A stretch of DNA of 64,000 bases from Plenodomus lindquistii. Lineage: Eukaryota; Ascomycota; Dothideomycetes; Pleosporales; Leptosphaeriaceae. Positions 37,342 through 48,911 of the stretch are shown piece by piece; the first letter of the stretch is position 1, and every line of letters begins with the position of its first letter. The translations under genes were made by a program, and so were the position numbers. The DNA lies in the NCBI GenBank assembly GCA_025504975.1, contig JANUWI010000005.1, positions 2,046,001 to 2,110,000 of the forward strand, read 5' to 3'. The notes beneath the pieces were generated by a model. It had not been told where the DNA came from. It did not search any database and worked only from the letters and a program-made list of their open reading frames with translations.

Positions 37342-38425
37342 CGTGAAGGGTTTCTTTGATATGAAAATATTTAGAAAAGTCGTGGATGTTGTGATGAAGA
37401 GAGGAGGATTTTGGTTTGGAAGACTTGATTGTAGGAAGAGGTGGCTTTTGTACACAAAGACAAGTCGGGGTAGGCATTCATGTCGGCTTTACTCATGAAA
37501 AATTAACGACACAAGTATCACCAGCGACAACAAAACGTGCTGATGTTTGAAGCCATTGGGATAACCACGACTCTGGTAGTCGACCATTTTACTTGGCTGA
37601 CAAGGATGAACGCTGCTAGTCCGCCATTAAGCCTCGCACCAATCTACGAGTAATCAATTGAAACGTCGATCACTAGCCGCCTCAGATAACCTTTGCCTCG
37701 TGGGCTGCAGCTAGACCCTGACTAACAGGACTAGTGCTTATACTTTGCTAGATTCAGCGTGGCACGTGGCACGTGCAAACCGTATATCTACTGCTATGGT
37801 GGAATACGCTCGGCACTTCTCTTAATGAGACCGTAGTCGAACTCTGCAGCTAGCACCGGCGTGTGTTCAGCCTCGCGATACTAGCCTCGCGATACTTACT
37901 GAAGGTCTTTGCGATCAACGATCAGGGACCATGCACGCGGGGATTGCCATTGCACTTGGGACCGGGCTTGTTCTCGACTTACCTTGAATGGATTCAGACG
38001 GTGAAGCGCAGATCAGCGCTCACCGTATGATTTGCTTCTACTTGGATATCTCCTGTATTGTTACTAGTGCTAGCACTCATTTCAAATGGCTTGCGGGCCT
38101 ACCTGCCTCGACGGAACACTGAGCGACTGGAATCATGGAAGACTAACACCTCTAAAACGCTACAAGCCACATCGTCGCCGACAGAGAGACGCCGAACGGA
38201 GAAATGTAAATCTTCACAAGACCGACGAGCAATTTTGAAGGTCAGCCAGACCGTATCCCCAAACCCAAGAGAAACAAGTAGGAAACGCAAAACTTCCCGA
38301 GGTGGCTATAAAGACCACGCCTTCGTACTTCCCAAGATCCTCCAACCCAGCCTCAAGAACATCTCAATCATTCAAACAACCACAACTCTTCACTATCCAC
38401 TCAACCGCCCATCCCATTTCCAACC
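37342..38425. promoter_or_regulatory. Shared divergent promoter region of the two cysteine-rich protein genes, with twin E-boxes
   Basis: 1084 bp between the two divergent starts. It contains two CACGTG palindromes 7 bp apart (37763-37768, 37770-37775), the core site of bHLH factors, and a 14-bp exact-but-one direct duplication (37870-37883 and 37884-37897, GCCTCGCGATACT). No gene was seen between them. Confidence 0.35.
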
Positions 38426-38943
38426 ATGAGATTCACACTCCCCGCCCTCGTCCTCGCCCTCGCGGCAAGCGTCTCCGCAATGGTAAGACCACTCCATCTT
38501 CAACCGCCACCCCCTCCACCCACTCCCCCCTCTCTTCCCTCTCAATCCACCAAAAGCACCACTAACTCCCTCCCCTCACAGTGCCAAATCAACGGCCAAG
38601 GCGCCCACACAGTCGGCGACCCCCGCTGCTGCTGGGGCACCGCCGACGGCGCAAACGCCTGTTTCCGCCAAAAAGGCTCCGAAGGCTGTCTTACCGGTGC
38701 CGAGACCAAGAATTTCTGCAGTGCGCCTGGGACGCCGGCGAAATGTGTGAGTAGTTTCCCCCCTGCTTGGCAGTGAATGTGGATGTGGATGCTGGATGTT
38801 GGAGCTGACATGGTGGGTGGTAGAATGCCGATTGTTGCGATATTGCTACCGGAAGGGGACAGCCGTGTCCCAAGGGGAAGAACAGGTGCGATGAGGAGGG
38901 TGGATGCCCGTATCGTCAGTACCCTGCGGGTACACTTCGCTAG
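38426..38943 (+). CDS. Small secreted cysteine-rich protein B (effector-like, NADCC family)
   Basis: Exons 38426-38482, 38582-38746 and 38824-38943 (introns of 99 and 77 bp, both phase 0) give 113 residues. The signal peptide (LPALVLALAASVSA) is followed at once by the first splice. The mature chain has twelve cysteines, with the same order of C, CC, C, C, C, C, NADCC, x9, C as the divergent gene A, plus two further Cys and a PYRQYPAG end. Intron 1 is C-rich, a multiple of three, and free of stops. It is presumably secreted and disulfide-bonded. I recognise no named family. The gene lies head to head with gene A, 1.08 kb apart. Confidence 0.8.
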
Positions 38944-40311
38944 AATGGTCAGAGGGGGGATTGAGGGGGTAGAGCAGTACGGATTGCGAAGGACCTAATG
39001 GGTGGAGCGGACATGGTGGACTGGATTGGGGGATTGGATGAATGGGGAGAATAGCATCTTTGTCCCCACGAAACCCGATGCCGGAAAATGTTTTGTAGAA
39101 GCCAGACTTGTTAGAATGTGGCAGATGTTCAAATGGTTGACTGCTTCTAGAACAAAGGACCAGTGTCTTGCTGAGATGTGACCAAAGTACCTGATTTCGT
39201 TTTGAAATGGCCAAAGAGGATTTAGTTCTTATCTGTTTAGTATGGAATTCCTCAACCCCTTTCTTCCATCGTCAATTACCATCAGGCTCATTAGAAACAC
39301 CACCCTTCTCAACCCATTCCATCCAACCCTAGCCCAAAAGAAGCAAAACATCAAACCCATCAACCACAAAAAACCCTTGCAAACAATCCACCCACTTATT
39401 TCCGACATGTACAAAAATTCTTTCGCTAGATTTTACGACCATGGGTAACACACGATTCCTAGTCTACTCCCCCCCCCCCCCCCCAGTTCGACTCCGCCAG
39501 CTACGCGACCTGGCAGAACAGCAGGAAAAAAAAGGGTATCAAGCATCTAACACAAGCTACTGTGTCACACAAACCAAGCTTTTACCCCAGAACTCTAATC
39601 CCTTCTAGTCCCTACACAACCAAAACACGCCACTCAAAACACCCCTTGCCCAAACGTAAAAAAAAATAAAAAATAAGACCCCTTTGCACAAACTCTCCTA
39701 GGACCACGTGCATAGCAATCCCCCCCCCCTCTGCTGCAGACCCGTCCAACCCCTCTTTCTAGAACTACAAGTTTCTAGTTAATCCAGACAGACCCCTTTT
39801 AGATTTATTCCCCTAGGTACGTGCATGAGATGTCGTGTAAGATTTGAATTTGTAAAAGTTCAACCAACTTACCCTACTATTACCAGCAAAAGACTTTGTT
39901 TAAAATCGGGGAACAACTAGCGCCTAGCCTGTTTAAGGAATTAAATTTACTTGTGTGTGTGTGGGATTGCTAGTTAGAAGAAGGGATTGGATTGGATTGG
40001 TTTGGTTTGGGGGACCTATCGGCGTGTGTATGGATGGATGGGTAGGGTTGGGATTGGTGTAGGGAGACAAATTATAGATGGGATGAGATGAGATGGGATG
40101 GGGATTGTGGTGCCGAGGTCGAATTGTGTGTGCAGAGTAGTTTGTGAAATATGTCAGTGGCTAGGGATCGGGTTTAGTTTTGTGGTTGAAATTTCAAGAA
40201 ACATGATAATACGGACAACGAGCACATGTAGACGTGCATAACGACGGTGGTGGTGGTATATCTCAACGCCATATTCATTGGCTTCATCCACTTCCATCTT
40301 TCCCATATACA
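38944..40311. other. Intergenic, low-complexity
   Basis: About 1.4 kb with no gene. It contains a 16-C run at 39469-39484, a 10-C run at 39720-39729, A-rich stretches near 39660, a TG tract near 39951, and GGATT/GATGG-type degenerate short repeats around 39980-40110. These would be unstable and hard to assemble. Confidence 0.5.
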
Positions 40312-42052
40312 TCATCGCCTAACCTCCCCCGTATCCCCCCACCCATAATCCACAACACACCACTCGCCCTCACCCTTTTTCCTTGCGCCCTGAATCTCCA
40401 TACCCACAATCCTCGCCACTTTCTCCCTTGACACCCATTCCTGCACCGCAAACCCCGTTTCCTCGCCATTGAGTCGCCACACGACATCCTCTTTGTCCTT
40501 GTTCTCTCGCAGCCAGCGCATGAGTTGGACGGGCACGATGCCAGCGGGCATGTTCTGCAGACTGGTGTTGTCGCAGGGGATCCAGCCTTGGAAGACGTTG
40601 AGGTAGGTGATGCGACGCCAGGCGTCGTTCCAGTCTGGGCCGGGGAGCGCAGTGTGGATGGACCAGGCTCCTTGTTCGTCGTCGGGGCGTGGGTGCGGGG
40701 GGAGGGAGTGGCCGCCCATTTGCCAGGTTAGTGCTGGGAGCCAGAAACAGCCTTGGAGATCGAGCCATTGAAGCGAGTAGGTGTGTATGGATAGTCGTCG
40801 CAGGATGTTGGCAGCTTCGTGCCAATCTTCGTCGAGGTCGGAGTAGAAGTGTGAGCCACCGAGGGCGACACTGGTATGTTTGGATACCATGGATGTGGTG
40901 TGGGCATTGGGTGTTGCCGAGGGGCGGGGCCAGTGGGCCAGTGAGAGGTGCGTGATTTTGTTGAGGTTGGGGGAAATGCGGAGGAGGTCGGACCAGGAGG
41001 CGGCGCGGCCGGGGTGGGCGAGGGAGAGGCGGCTGAGGTTGGAGAAATGGGGGGTGAGGAGTTTGGCGGCGAGTATGGAGGGAGGCGGACTTGGTAGGTC
41101 GAGTTCTTCTTCCCAGCTGTCTGCGACTGGGGCTGGGGCCTTCTCTGCCGCTGTAGCTGGGCTCTTGTCGCGGATGGAGAGGGTGCCCATGTCCGATATG
41201 GGATTTGTTGTTGTCCGTTTCAGCAACTTGCCCACGTCGTTCAGTGTGAGGTGGTGGTTGAGCAGATGGGTAAAGTCGAGGAACCTTGTCTCGTCCCATC
41301 CCAATGCGCCCATTCCCTCGTCATTCTGGAACAGCATCTTCAGCGAGCGAAAGTCGAGACAGCCGTCGGCTCGATATATGGCCAAGTAGCTCAAGAGGGC
41401 TTCTTTGAGCGCCATGGGCAGCGATGAGATGTAGTGCTGTTCGTATTCGACGAGGTCTTCCCAATGCAGGGCAAAGGTGCGCAGGCATTGGTGCATCAGG
41501 CTGCGGGGCGATGGGAGGCGCTGTGGCACGAGTGAGAAGCCTGATGCGCGACCATGTTCAGCCAGAAGCACGCGGCGGCGCTGGTGGGGGGCGTCATACC
41601 TTCAGCTCTGCGTCGGTCGCCCTCGCCAGCGTGCTGAAGCGCGGGGCGTTGGATGCCATGCTCCCTCTCCGCCGCCCGTTGCTCGTGTGGGCGGGCGCAT
41701 GGCGGCTCTGTTGCAGCCAGCTCGTGGGCGCCGCTGGGCCTGGCGGGGGTCTCGCAGCGCCGGGCACTCGTCGCGGGCGCGTGCCGGCCTTTGGTTTGGG
41801 CGCGTTAACTTCGGGAATGTGCAGAATGCGTCGCAACTCGGGCGGGACGGTGCGGCTTACTCGCAGCGTGAACTCGTCTCTCTGTTCGGGCGTCGGGCGG
41901 GGCGTCTGTTCGCGCCGCAGCTGCTGGATGCGCGCATTCACCGATTGGGGCTCAGACGGGCCCGGCGACGGCGGCGGCCGCGAGCTCTGGAGGGAAGGGT
42001 GGACATAGGAGGGCTTGGTGTGTGCATAGGACGGCGTGTGCTTCTTGGGCAT
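40312..42052 (-). CDS. Conserved ascomycete hypothetical protein (some homologues labelled tafazzin-like)
   Basis: Exons 41600-42052 and 40312-41520 (minus; 79-bp intron, GTATGA donor, CACAG acceptor, phase 0) give 553 residues starting MPKKHTPSY. The upstream frame to 42331 is ignored because its composition is not protein-like before this ATG. The N-terminal ~150 residues are Pro/Arg-rich with SVNARIQQLRREQ and PPELRRILHIPE. The second exon continues LPSPRSLMHQCLRTFALHWE and has helical and leucine-rich stretches (NLSRLSLAHPG, ITHLSLAHW, SLQWLDLQGCFWLPALTWQ). From memory, similar ascomycete proteins carry a tafazzin-like label, but I see no acyltransferase HxxxxD motif, so I would not assign that function. 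Role unknown. Confidence 0.8.
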
Positions 42053-43358
42053 GGTAGTGCACATGTGTGGCGGTCCAGAATCCAGACAGTCGTGCCCCAG
42101 GCGCACTATTTGAGGGTCGTCAGTCAGCCAGCCAGCCAGCGCAGCGTAGACCAGCCGCTGCCGTGGTGAGTCAACGCCAGCAGTGGGGGATGCAAAAGGG
42201 TGAGTCAATGCCAACGTGTAGACACAGCCGCCCGAGGTGAGTGAGAATGAGATGGTGCGAGGACGAGGCCTTGAATGACGCCAACTCCCCCGCACCGCCT
42301 TTAGGTCCCGCGCGCCTCCACGCCTGAGCACGTGGTCAGACAGGCATACAACCTCCCACTCCCACCTTGTCGCATTCCTGTGAAGCGGACCAGGCCAAAT
42401 AGCCTGTGATGATATCTACACTGTCCAATTGCCATGGCCTTTTACTATTCGCATTGCCTCAGACCCACCAGTGCCCAAGGGAGTCATCGACAGGCCCGCA
42501 TCCTTCAGGATCTAGTCTCGACACAAGCCAAGTGAACCAGTCATTATATATGGCCATGTTATACACATTCCCACGTCAGCCAAGCCTATGCGACTATAAA
42601 GTCCAGCCTCGCCTCCAGGATCGAGACTTGTGGGTACGTTGCGCGGCTTTCAGACGCCATGATGGTATTGGCCCCTTGAGTCTCCTTTTCTACGAGCCTC
42701 GCAATCATAACCATATTGCCCAACCCTTGGATTTTTGGTAAATTTGTCACTCAAGCACAACGCAATGGATGCAAAAACGCCTCTCAACCTGGTTTCAGCT
42801 CGACCAAACAAAAGGCGTGCACTCGATTCGTCAGCTCGCCAGCCGGGGTCAAACACAGCAACCTCAATCATAATGTTTCTCCCTCTACTTCCTCACCATC
42901 AGACTTTCTACTTCCCCAGCATCACTCGCGTCATCCTGCCCTGTCATCTTCTCACTTGACACTCTGTCACTTTCCAAGCCACTTTCGGCGAATTCGATCC
43001 TCCCGTGCAGCGCGACAAGGATGCCGCTGCGGATCGACACGTTGAAGATACGAATCGCGCATCCCGACAGCCAACGGTATCCTTGGTGCTAATTTTACCA
43101 AACCGTGCGCACACCCACGTCCCTCCTGCCCATGCTCACCACCTCGTAGGGCAGGTGCTCCTTTCTTTCTTTCCTTCCCCTCTCACATGCAGCAATGACG
43201 ACTTCGACGATTTTATGAACATTTTCTCCCGCGCGTGTGCTGCTCTCAGTCCTTGTGCTTTACAACTGGCTCTGGTAATGTGATATTCGCCGCCTTGTTG
43301 AAACACCGCCATTCGTTATCGCGTGCTCGCTGTCTCGCTCGCTCGCATTAATACCACC
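42053..43358. other. Divergent intergenic region
   Basis: About 1.3 kb between two divergent genes, holding both promoters. It is CT-rich toward the glycosyltransferase start. No further gene was seen. Confidence 0.4.
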
Positions 43359-44648
43359 ATGCATTTTTCCGCTCGCCTCGTCACAGGCATCGCCGTCTGC
43401 GTCGCACTCGCATTCATATACATTGTCAACTCCGTTTCCGCGCGTGATCCAACTTCGCTCTTCTTTAATCCTCGGAAAGGCTACGCCCCGCGCTACTCCG
43501 CCATCCGCCGCCAGGAGGCCGACGCATACATATCCTCATACAACCCCGCAACCGTCGTGAAGGCCGGCGGTGAAAAGACACGCAAGCTCTGCGTGGGCAT
43601 ACCGTCATATAACCGCCCTCAAGCCGAGAATCTGCATGCAGCAGTGGGCTCGCTCTTGCAGGGTCTCACGCCCGAAGAACGACAGGAGATATACCTCATG
43701 GTGTTCCTCCCCCACTCGAAGCCAGAACACCACCCCGCCTACAGCGAGAAGTGGCTCGCCGAGCTCACAGACGAAGTCTTGACCTATGGCTACGGCTTCG
43801 ACCGTATGCAATACATCCGCGACATGGAATCCCAGGGCCGTGTAAACGAGAAGGCCCTCTTCGACTACGCCTACCTGCTCGACAAATGTGCCGAGCGCTT
43901 CACGCCCTACGTTGCGATTTTCGAAGACGACACCCTCGCTGCGGACGGGTGGTACCACCGCACACTCGCCGCCCTCGAAGCCGCAGAACAAGACGCCGCA
44001 CTCCAACGCTCAAAATCCGAGTTCCTCTACCTGCGCCTCTTCTACACGGAAGAGTTTCTCGGCTGGAACGCCGAAAACTGGGACATCTACCTCAAGAACT
44101 CGCTCTGGCTGGCTACAATACCCACGCTCGTGCTCCTCGTCCTGCGCTTCCTGAAACCCACTACAAAACTCTCACTCACACTTTTATCCCGACGGACGTT
44201 CATCTACTCGTACATTATCCTCGCAGCGCTAATATCCCTCTTCTTCGCCCTCGGCCGCATGACCGTTTTACCGCCCACGCCCGGCGTCCACCTAATGCAA
44301 CAATTCGGATGCTGCAGCCAAGCCTTTGTCTTCCCCAACATCAAAGCCCTAGAACTAGTTTCGTACTTTAAAGAGCGCCATCTAGGCTACGTCGACGTCC
44401 TGACCGAGGATTTCGCAAACGAGAATGACGAGCTGCGGTATGCAATTACCCCGAGTTTGGTGCAGCATATGGGGCGCGAGCAGGGGCGGTGGAAGCCTGG
44501 GGGAATGAGTAAGTGGGGTATGGGTGTTGGAGAGCGGATATGGAGTTTTGGGTTTGAGGGGTTGGATCGGGAGGCGTTGAGGAGGGAGCATGAGAGTGTT
44601 GCTGGGGAGAGGGGGGCAGGAGACGGGGGGGAGGTGCATAGTTGGTGA
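43359..44648 (+). CDS. PGAP4-like glycosyltransferase with transmembrane segments inside the catalytic domain
   Basis: An intronless frame of 429 residues from ATG 43359 (ACCACC context); the frame upstream begins with GTG. A membrane anchor lies at about residues 6-26. The GT-A-like domain includes VGIPSYNRPQAENL, LTPEER and an acidic metal-binding EDD at ~189-191 (IFEDDTLAADGWY). Two tandem hydrophobic segments (~247-264 and ~279-298) interrupt the catalytic domain, followed by CCSQAFVFPN and DVLTEDFANEN. This arrangement is the hallmark of PGAP4/TMEM246, a Golgi GPI-anchor GalNAc transferase (CAZy GT109, from memory). A role in adding a side sugar to GPI anchors is inferred. The C-terminal ~40 residues are Gly/Glu-rich and probably disordered. 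Confidence 0.8.
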   Translation: MHFSARLVTGIAVCVALAFIYIVNSVSARDPTSLFFNPRKGYAPRYSAIRRQEADAYISSYNPATVVKAGGEKTRKLCVGIPSYNRPQAENLHAAVGSLLQGLTPEERQEIYLMVFLPHSKPEHHPAYSEKWLAELTDEVLTYGYGFDRMQYIRDMESQGRVNEKALFDYAYLLDKCAERFTPYVAIFEDDTLAADGWYHRTLAALEAAEQDAALQRSKSEFLYLRLFYTEEFLGWNAENWDIYLKNSLWLATIPTLVLLVLRFLKPTTKLSLTLLSRRTFIYSYIILAALISLFFALGRMTVLPPTPGVHLMQQFGCCSQAFVFPNIKALELVSYFKERHLGYVDVLTEDFANENDELRYAITPSLVQHMGREQGRWKPGGMSKWGMGVGERIWSFGFEGLDREALRREHESVAGERGAGDGGEVHSW

Positions 44649-44855
44649 GGAGTGAAGACATGTGATTTGTTCATGAGAATGCGAAGAAGAATAGAATGGT
44701 ATACATGAATCATTCATTTCATAAGGCATCCCAATTCAGTCGTTTTCTCCTCACTTATTCATCATACCCTCCATATCCATCTGCGCCCCCCCCCCCCCCT
44801 AAATGTACACCGCGCACTGCATACACCTTTCCCTTCTCCCTTCCCTCACCTCACC

Positions 44856-45104
44856 TCAATTCAAACTCAATCCTTCTTCCCCCCCTCCCTCCCCCTCCTT
44901 CCCCTCTCCTGATCCCTCAAACTGCCCCATATACCACTCATGAAACGCCCGACTATTCCCCATGGCCCTATTATGCCTCGCAGTAAGATACTGCTGAATC
45001 GTCACACCGCAAAAAGGACATTTGTGGCCTGCGGGGACCACGCAGCGCGCGGGGCAGCAGCAGCGGTAGGGTTCGTCGGGTTGGGGGAGGGGTTCGTCTG
45101 ACAT
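44856..45104 (-). CDS. Small Cys-rich zinc-binding-like hypothetical protein
   Basis: An ATG-started frame of 82 residues. It has CCCPARC followed by CPFCG, spaced as in small zinc knuckles, then a helical segment (YLTARHNRAMGNSRAFHEWYM) and a Gly/Glu-rich tail. It is convergent with the PGAP4-like gene, with 207 bp between stops. I recognise no family. The ordered cysteines and codon-like composition argue for a real gene, but its shortness leaves doubt. Confidence 0.45.
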   Translation of the reverse strand: MSDEPLPQPDEPYRCCCPARCVVPAGHKCPFCGVTIQQYLTARHNRAMGNSRAFHEWYMGQFEGSGEGKEGEGGGEEGLSLN

Positions 45105-46478
45105 TTTGGGGGGGTTTGTTGGTAATTTGAGTTGGCGGTGTGGATGTATGTGCTTGGTAGGTGCGTTGTGAACTTTGTAAATGTTTGTATTGTGTGTGTG
45201 TGTGTGTGTGTGGGTAGACGGCGGAGGTGGGGGGGTTTATATACTTGACTTACTTACATTTTGTGGGTGTGTGTATGCGCTGGAGAGGGGATACGTGGGG
45301 GGGGGGTTGGGTTGTTATGGTTTTTGACGGGTATGTGCTGTTTTGGTGAGATGGGGGAGGTGGCTGTTTGAGTGATGGTGTTGTTGGGAGTGCGTGGCCA
45401 GCGTATGTGTGTCTTGCTGTGAAGAGGGGGATGGAGGAAATTGGGGTATTGGGAAAGTGGTCTTTGGGCGGTGTCTCGGTCTCGCAAGTGTATAGACAGC
45501 GCATGACATGGTGTGAAGATGGGATCACGGAGTTGGGAATTAACGGGGGGAAGAGCGCGGTGGTGGTGACGTGGTATGATGACTTGTTAGAGATTGAGCG
45601 TGGCAGAGTATATGGTGTGGATAATGGAAGGAGCTGTGATGGATGGGGAAGTAAAGAAAGAGTGCTGGGGGATTGAAGGGTTGAGCGGGTGTCTGTAAAC
45701 TAGTTATTGTGGTGTTTGTATTCACACTTGTAACTTGTAATGTCTATCATGATTGAAGAGCAACAAAGAGATGGCGAAGTTCGCTGTCTTCATTGAACTT
45801 CAGTGCACATCGCATATGTGGAGCCGAGGGATAGACTGGGACAACGTATGGAAGCTTGTACGGGCACTCAGGAAGAGACTCTTGTACTTTGAGAGGAATA
45901 AGGTACATGTGTAGTTTCTGCATCTATTTGAGTGAGATATACAGAATTGGGCGATGCTCGACGTTCTTGTCATTGATACTCAGATGGTGGGGAGGGCTGC
46001 ACCTTCCCCAGTAACCCTCTTGCGTCATGGCGTCCTTCCACTTCCATCAACACAACTTTTACCTCCAGACTTCTTCCTTTACACATCGCATGTTGCGACT
46101 CTTCAACAGACACTTTCATCTACGACTGCAATCTTTTGCGTTTGCCTGGTCTGCCTTTTATCGCCACTTTGGGGGCAGAATACCAGGATGTTGTGGGACG
46201 CCTAAATGTGCAACGTTGTTCAGCCTGTCAGCCTTGCCAACAGATGCAAAAGCACGGGGCTGCTGGGTTACTTCCGTGCGCTGATTCTGGTTCGAAAGGA
46301 ATGGTTTCAGCCTTGTGCTTCTGTCCTGCTAGGTAAGCATGTAAGACACTCGCTTGCTCGCTGTGCTCGTGCTTGAGCTTCCTGTGCGCATAACATGCAC
46401 CAGCACAGCCTGATCATTTCGAGCATCACTTCTCTTTTACACGTTAGATGCCTCTGTCTGATCTATTTGGCCTCGACC
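45105..46478. other. Intergenic, with TG microsatellite
   Basis: About 1.4 kb without a convincing gene. It contains a (TG)11 tract at 45191-45213 and G-rich stretches around 45230-45310 that give only low-complexity frames. The promoter of the DUF6536 gene should lie at its right end. Confidence 0.45.
45191..45213. repeat. (TG)n dinucleotide microsatellite
   Basis: Eleven consecutive TG units just upstream of the small zinc-binding-like gene (minus strand), in its presumed promoter. Confidence 0.9.
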
Positions 46479-48911
46479 ATGCGTCGCGCGTTGACAAGAT
46501 ATGAGAGAGCGCGCGAGGAGACGCAGATCACCGCGGATGATGACGATACGATAGAGCTACTACAGTGTGCCTCGAGGTCAGCTCAAGACGGAGATGCTTT
46601 GCGCTCGAAAAGTTGCTGACCAAGGACTCAGGGATAACTTCACGAGTCAACCGGACGAGACCCCGTTGCAGGCACATCTTTACAGAGCGGATACCAAGGG
46701 CAATCGGCCCTACACAGTCGCGGCATCGTCTGATGAGAACTTTCATGCGCGAGATTTGCCTGTTATACAAAGTCGCGACGACACATCTCAAACATCTCTT
46801 TTGGCTGGCTGGCGCGTCGGCGCGCTCTGCTGCCTTATCGGAACCATCTTAGTCTGTATCTTCAACCTCGCTGTCACTATACACGTTCACAAAGGCCCAT
46901 ACCCTAAAATGTACCAGACCATCGGGACACTCCATCAAGATCAATGCGCGAAGATTAGGACATACAACAAGTGGATACACCTGGCCGTCAATGTTGTGAG
47001 CACACTTCTTCTGTGCGCCAGCAACTATTGTATGCAGGTCCTCTCAGCTCCCAATCGGAAGGAGCTCGTATACGCACACTCAAGGAGAGTCTGGCTCCAT
47101 ATTGGAGTACCAAGCCTACACAACCTCAAACATATTAGCAGAGCACGGACAGCTCTGTGGATGGGGCTATTTATTTCGTCCGTGCCTTTGCATTTGCTAT
47201 TCAACTCTGTCGTGTTCACCAACAGGCAAGCAAATGACTACATGGTCCTTCCGGTTACGCAGGAGTGGCTTGATGGTGCTCCATACAAAACTTCCAACTT
47301 TGTGAATATAAGCTCGGAGAGGAAATTCGTCATCGAGGACACTTTCAATTCCTGGAGATGGAACCAATCCGTCGCTGCAAAAGCAAATTACGTCGATACC
47401 GATACCACAGCCTGCTTTGAAACCTACAACGAGCAGTACGTCTCTGGTGTGGGTAATGTATATATTGTCCAGGATGATTGGGCAGTCTGGCACAAGAACG
47501 GCGTCGAGTGGCCTCGATTTCACTCCAACGGCAGCTTCACTTGGACCAAGAACTCTACTGCCCTAAATAGTACCGAAGCGGATCGCAAGCTACTCGCCCA
47601 AGCTCAACTTCCGTTCAACAGCACACCTGACTTTTACCCTTCGAATGGCTGGAGGTGTGCCTCTCAAGCAATTCAGACATGCGATGCCAGTAAGGAAATT
47701 GGTGGGAATAAGACACAGTGGCAACCGTATGGTGCACATATTCAGTACTGTAAAGTGGAGCAGGTGGAGGAACGCTGCAAACTGTACTTCAGCTTTGCCA
47801 TCGCAACCCTAGTCATTATCGCCAATTTTCTCAAGGCAATCTGCATGGCATTGACATTGATCATGTACCGCAGACATTCGCCTCTAGTCACCCTTGGCGA
47901 CACAGTTGCTCATTTCCTCGACCACCCGGACCCGGAAACGACGAATCGATGTCTGTTCTCCCGGAAGTTGATGGAGGCACAATGGAACTGGGAATTCACA
48001 AACGAGGTGGGCAAAGATGGGCTGGGGATTGAGCCTGAACGTTATGATCCTCAGCCATTGAAATGGCAGGCTGCTCCGAGTACGTACCGATGGTGCAATA
48101 CCTACATCATGTAAGTAGTCATTCTTGATTTCATTGGTTCAGCCTACTTATCAAGTCCAGGTACGGTATATGCACGATACTTAGCATCGTTTTCTCGACG
48201 TCTTCGATAGCGGGTATGCCCAAAGACCCGGCCAAACGGTGGAAGTTTGGGGAGATTGTTGGCAACAACCTCCTCCAATTCAGCACGTCTCTCACAGGCG
48301 GCATCTTACTTGCCAATATGCCCCAAGTCATCCTATCCTACCTCTACCTTGCGTTCAACGCGCTATATACAAACATGTTTGTAGCACGAGAGTGGTCGGG
48401 CTACGCCAAACAACGGAAACCTCTGCGAGTCACATCGCCTCTTGGCCAGCAGCGCGATACATATTGGCTCAACGTACCGTTTCGATGGGCAATTCCCATG
48501 ACGATTACCTCTGGAATTTTCCATTGGCTGGTCTCCCAGAGTATCTTTCTTGTTCAAATCACCGTCACGAACGCGGCGGACCGTCAAAAGACCCGCCAGA
48601 TATCTACCTGTGCTTACTCGCCCGTAGCGATTATACTCTGCACCATTGTTGGCAGTGTGATTGCATTTGGGGGTATAGCTCTAGGGAAGAAGAGATATCC
48701 AGCCGGTATGCCAATGGCGAGCAGTTGCTCTGCGGCCATCAGTGCAGCATGCCATCCAGTGCCAGAGGATGCACAGGCTAGCCTGAGGCCGTTGCAGTGG
48801 GGTGCTACTTCCCATGGCGAGATGGGCGAAGACGGCTCCGAACCAGTAGGGCACTGTACCTTCTCAGGCCTGCCAGTTGAGCAGCCCATACCCGGACGAT
48901 TGTACGCGTAG
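46479..48911 (+). CDS. DUF6536 family multi-pass membrane protein
   Basis: Exons 46479-46576, 46632-48110 and 48161-48911 (introns of 55 and 50 bp) give 775 residues. The large middle frame has no good ATG at its 5' end, so I start in a short first exon (MRRALTRYERAREE). Its GTCAGC donor is weak but a CTGAC branch and CTCAG acceptor follow; starting at ATG 46594 is the alternative. GWRVGALCCLIGTILVCIFNLAVTI marks the DUF6536 N-terminal membrane domain of fungal proteins. Further membrane helices lie near WIHLAVNVVSTLLLC, TALWMGLFISSVPLHLLF, FAIATLVIIANFLKAICM, and in the last exon (ILSIVFSTSSIAG, PFRWAIPMTITSGIFHWLVS, PVAIILCTIVGSVIAFGGIAL). A glycosylation-rich soluble loop (many NxS/T) lies between them. 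Function unknown. Confidence 0.88.

Noticed and set aside
40370..41299. 309-codon minus-strand frame overlapping the conserved hypothetical gene
   Set aside because: Composition is Pro/Arg/His-rich as expected from an out-of-frame reading; the other frame joins properly to its first exon.
41424..42169. Long plus-strand frames opposite the same gene
   Set aside because: They are Arg/Gly-rich antisense readings of GC-rich coding sequence without motifs.
46280..46310. GGTTCGAAA as a tRNA B-box
   Set aside because: No matching A-box or cloverleaf could be folded around it.
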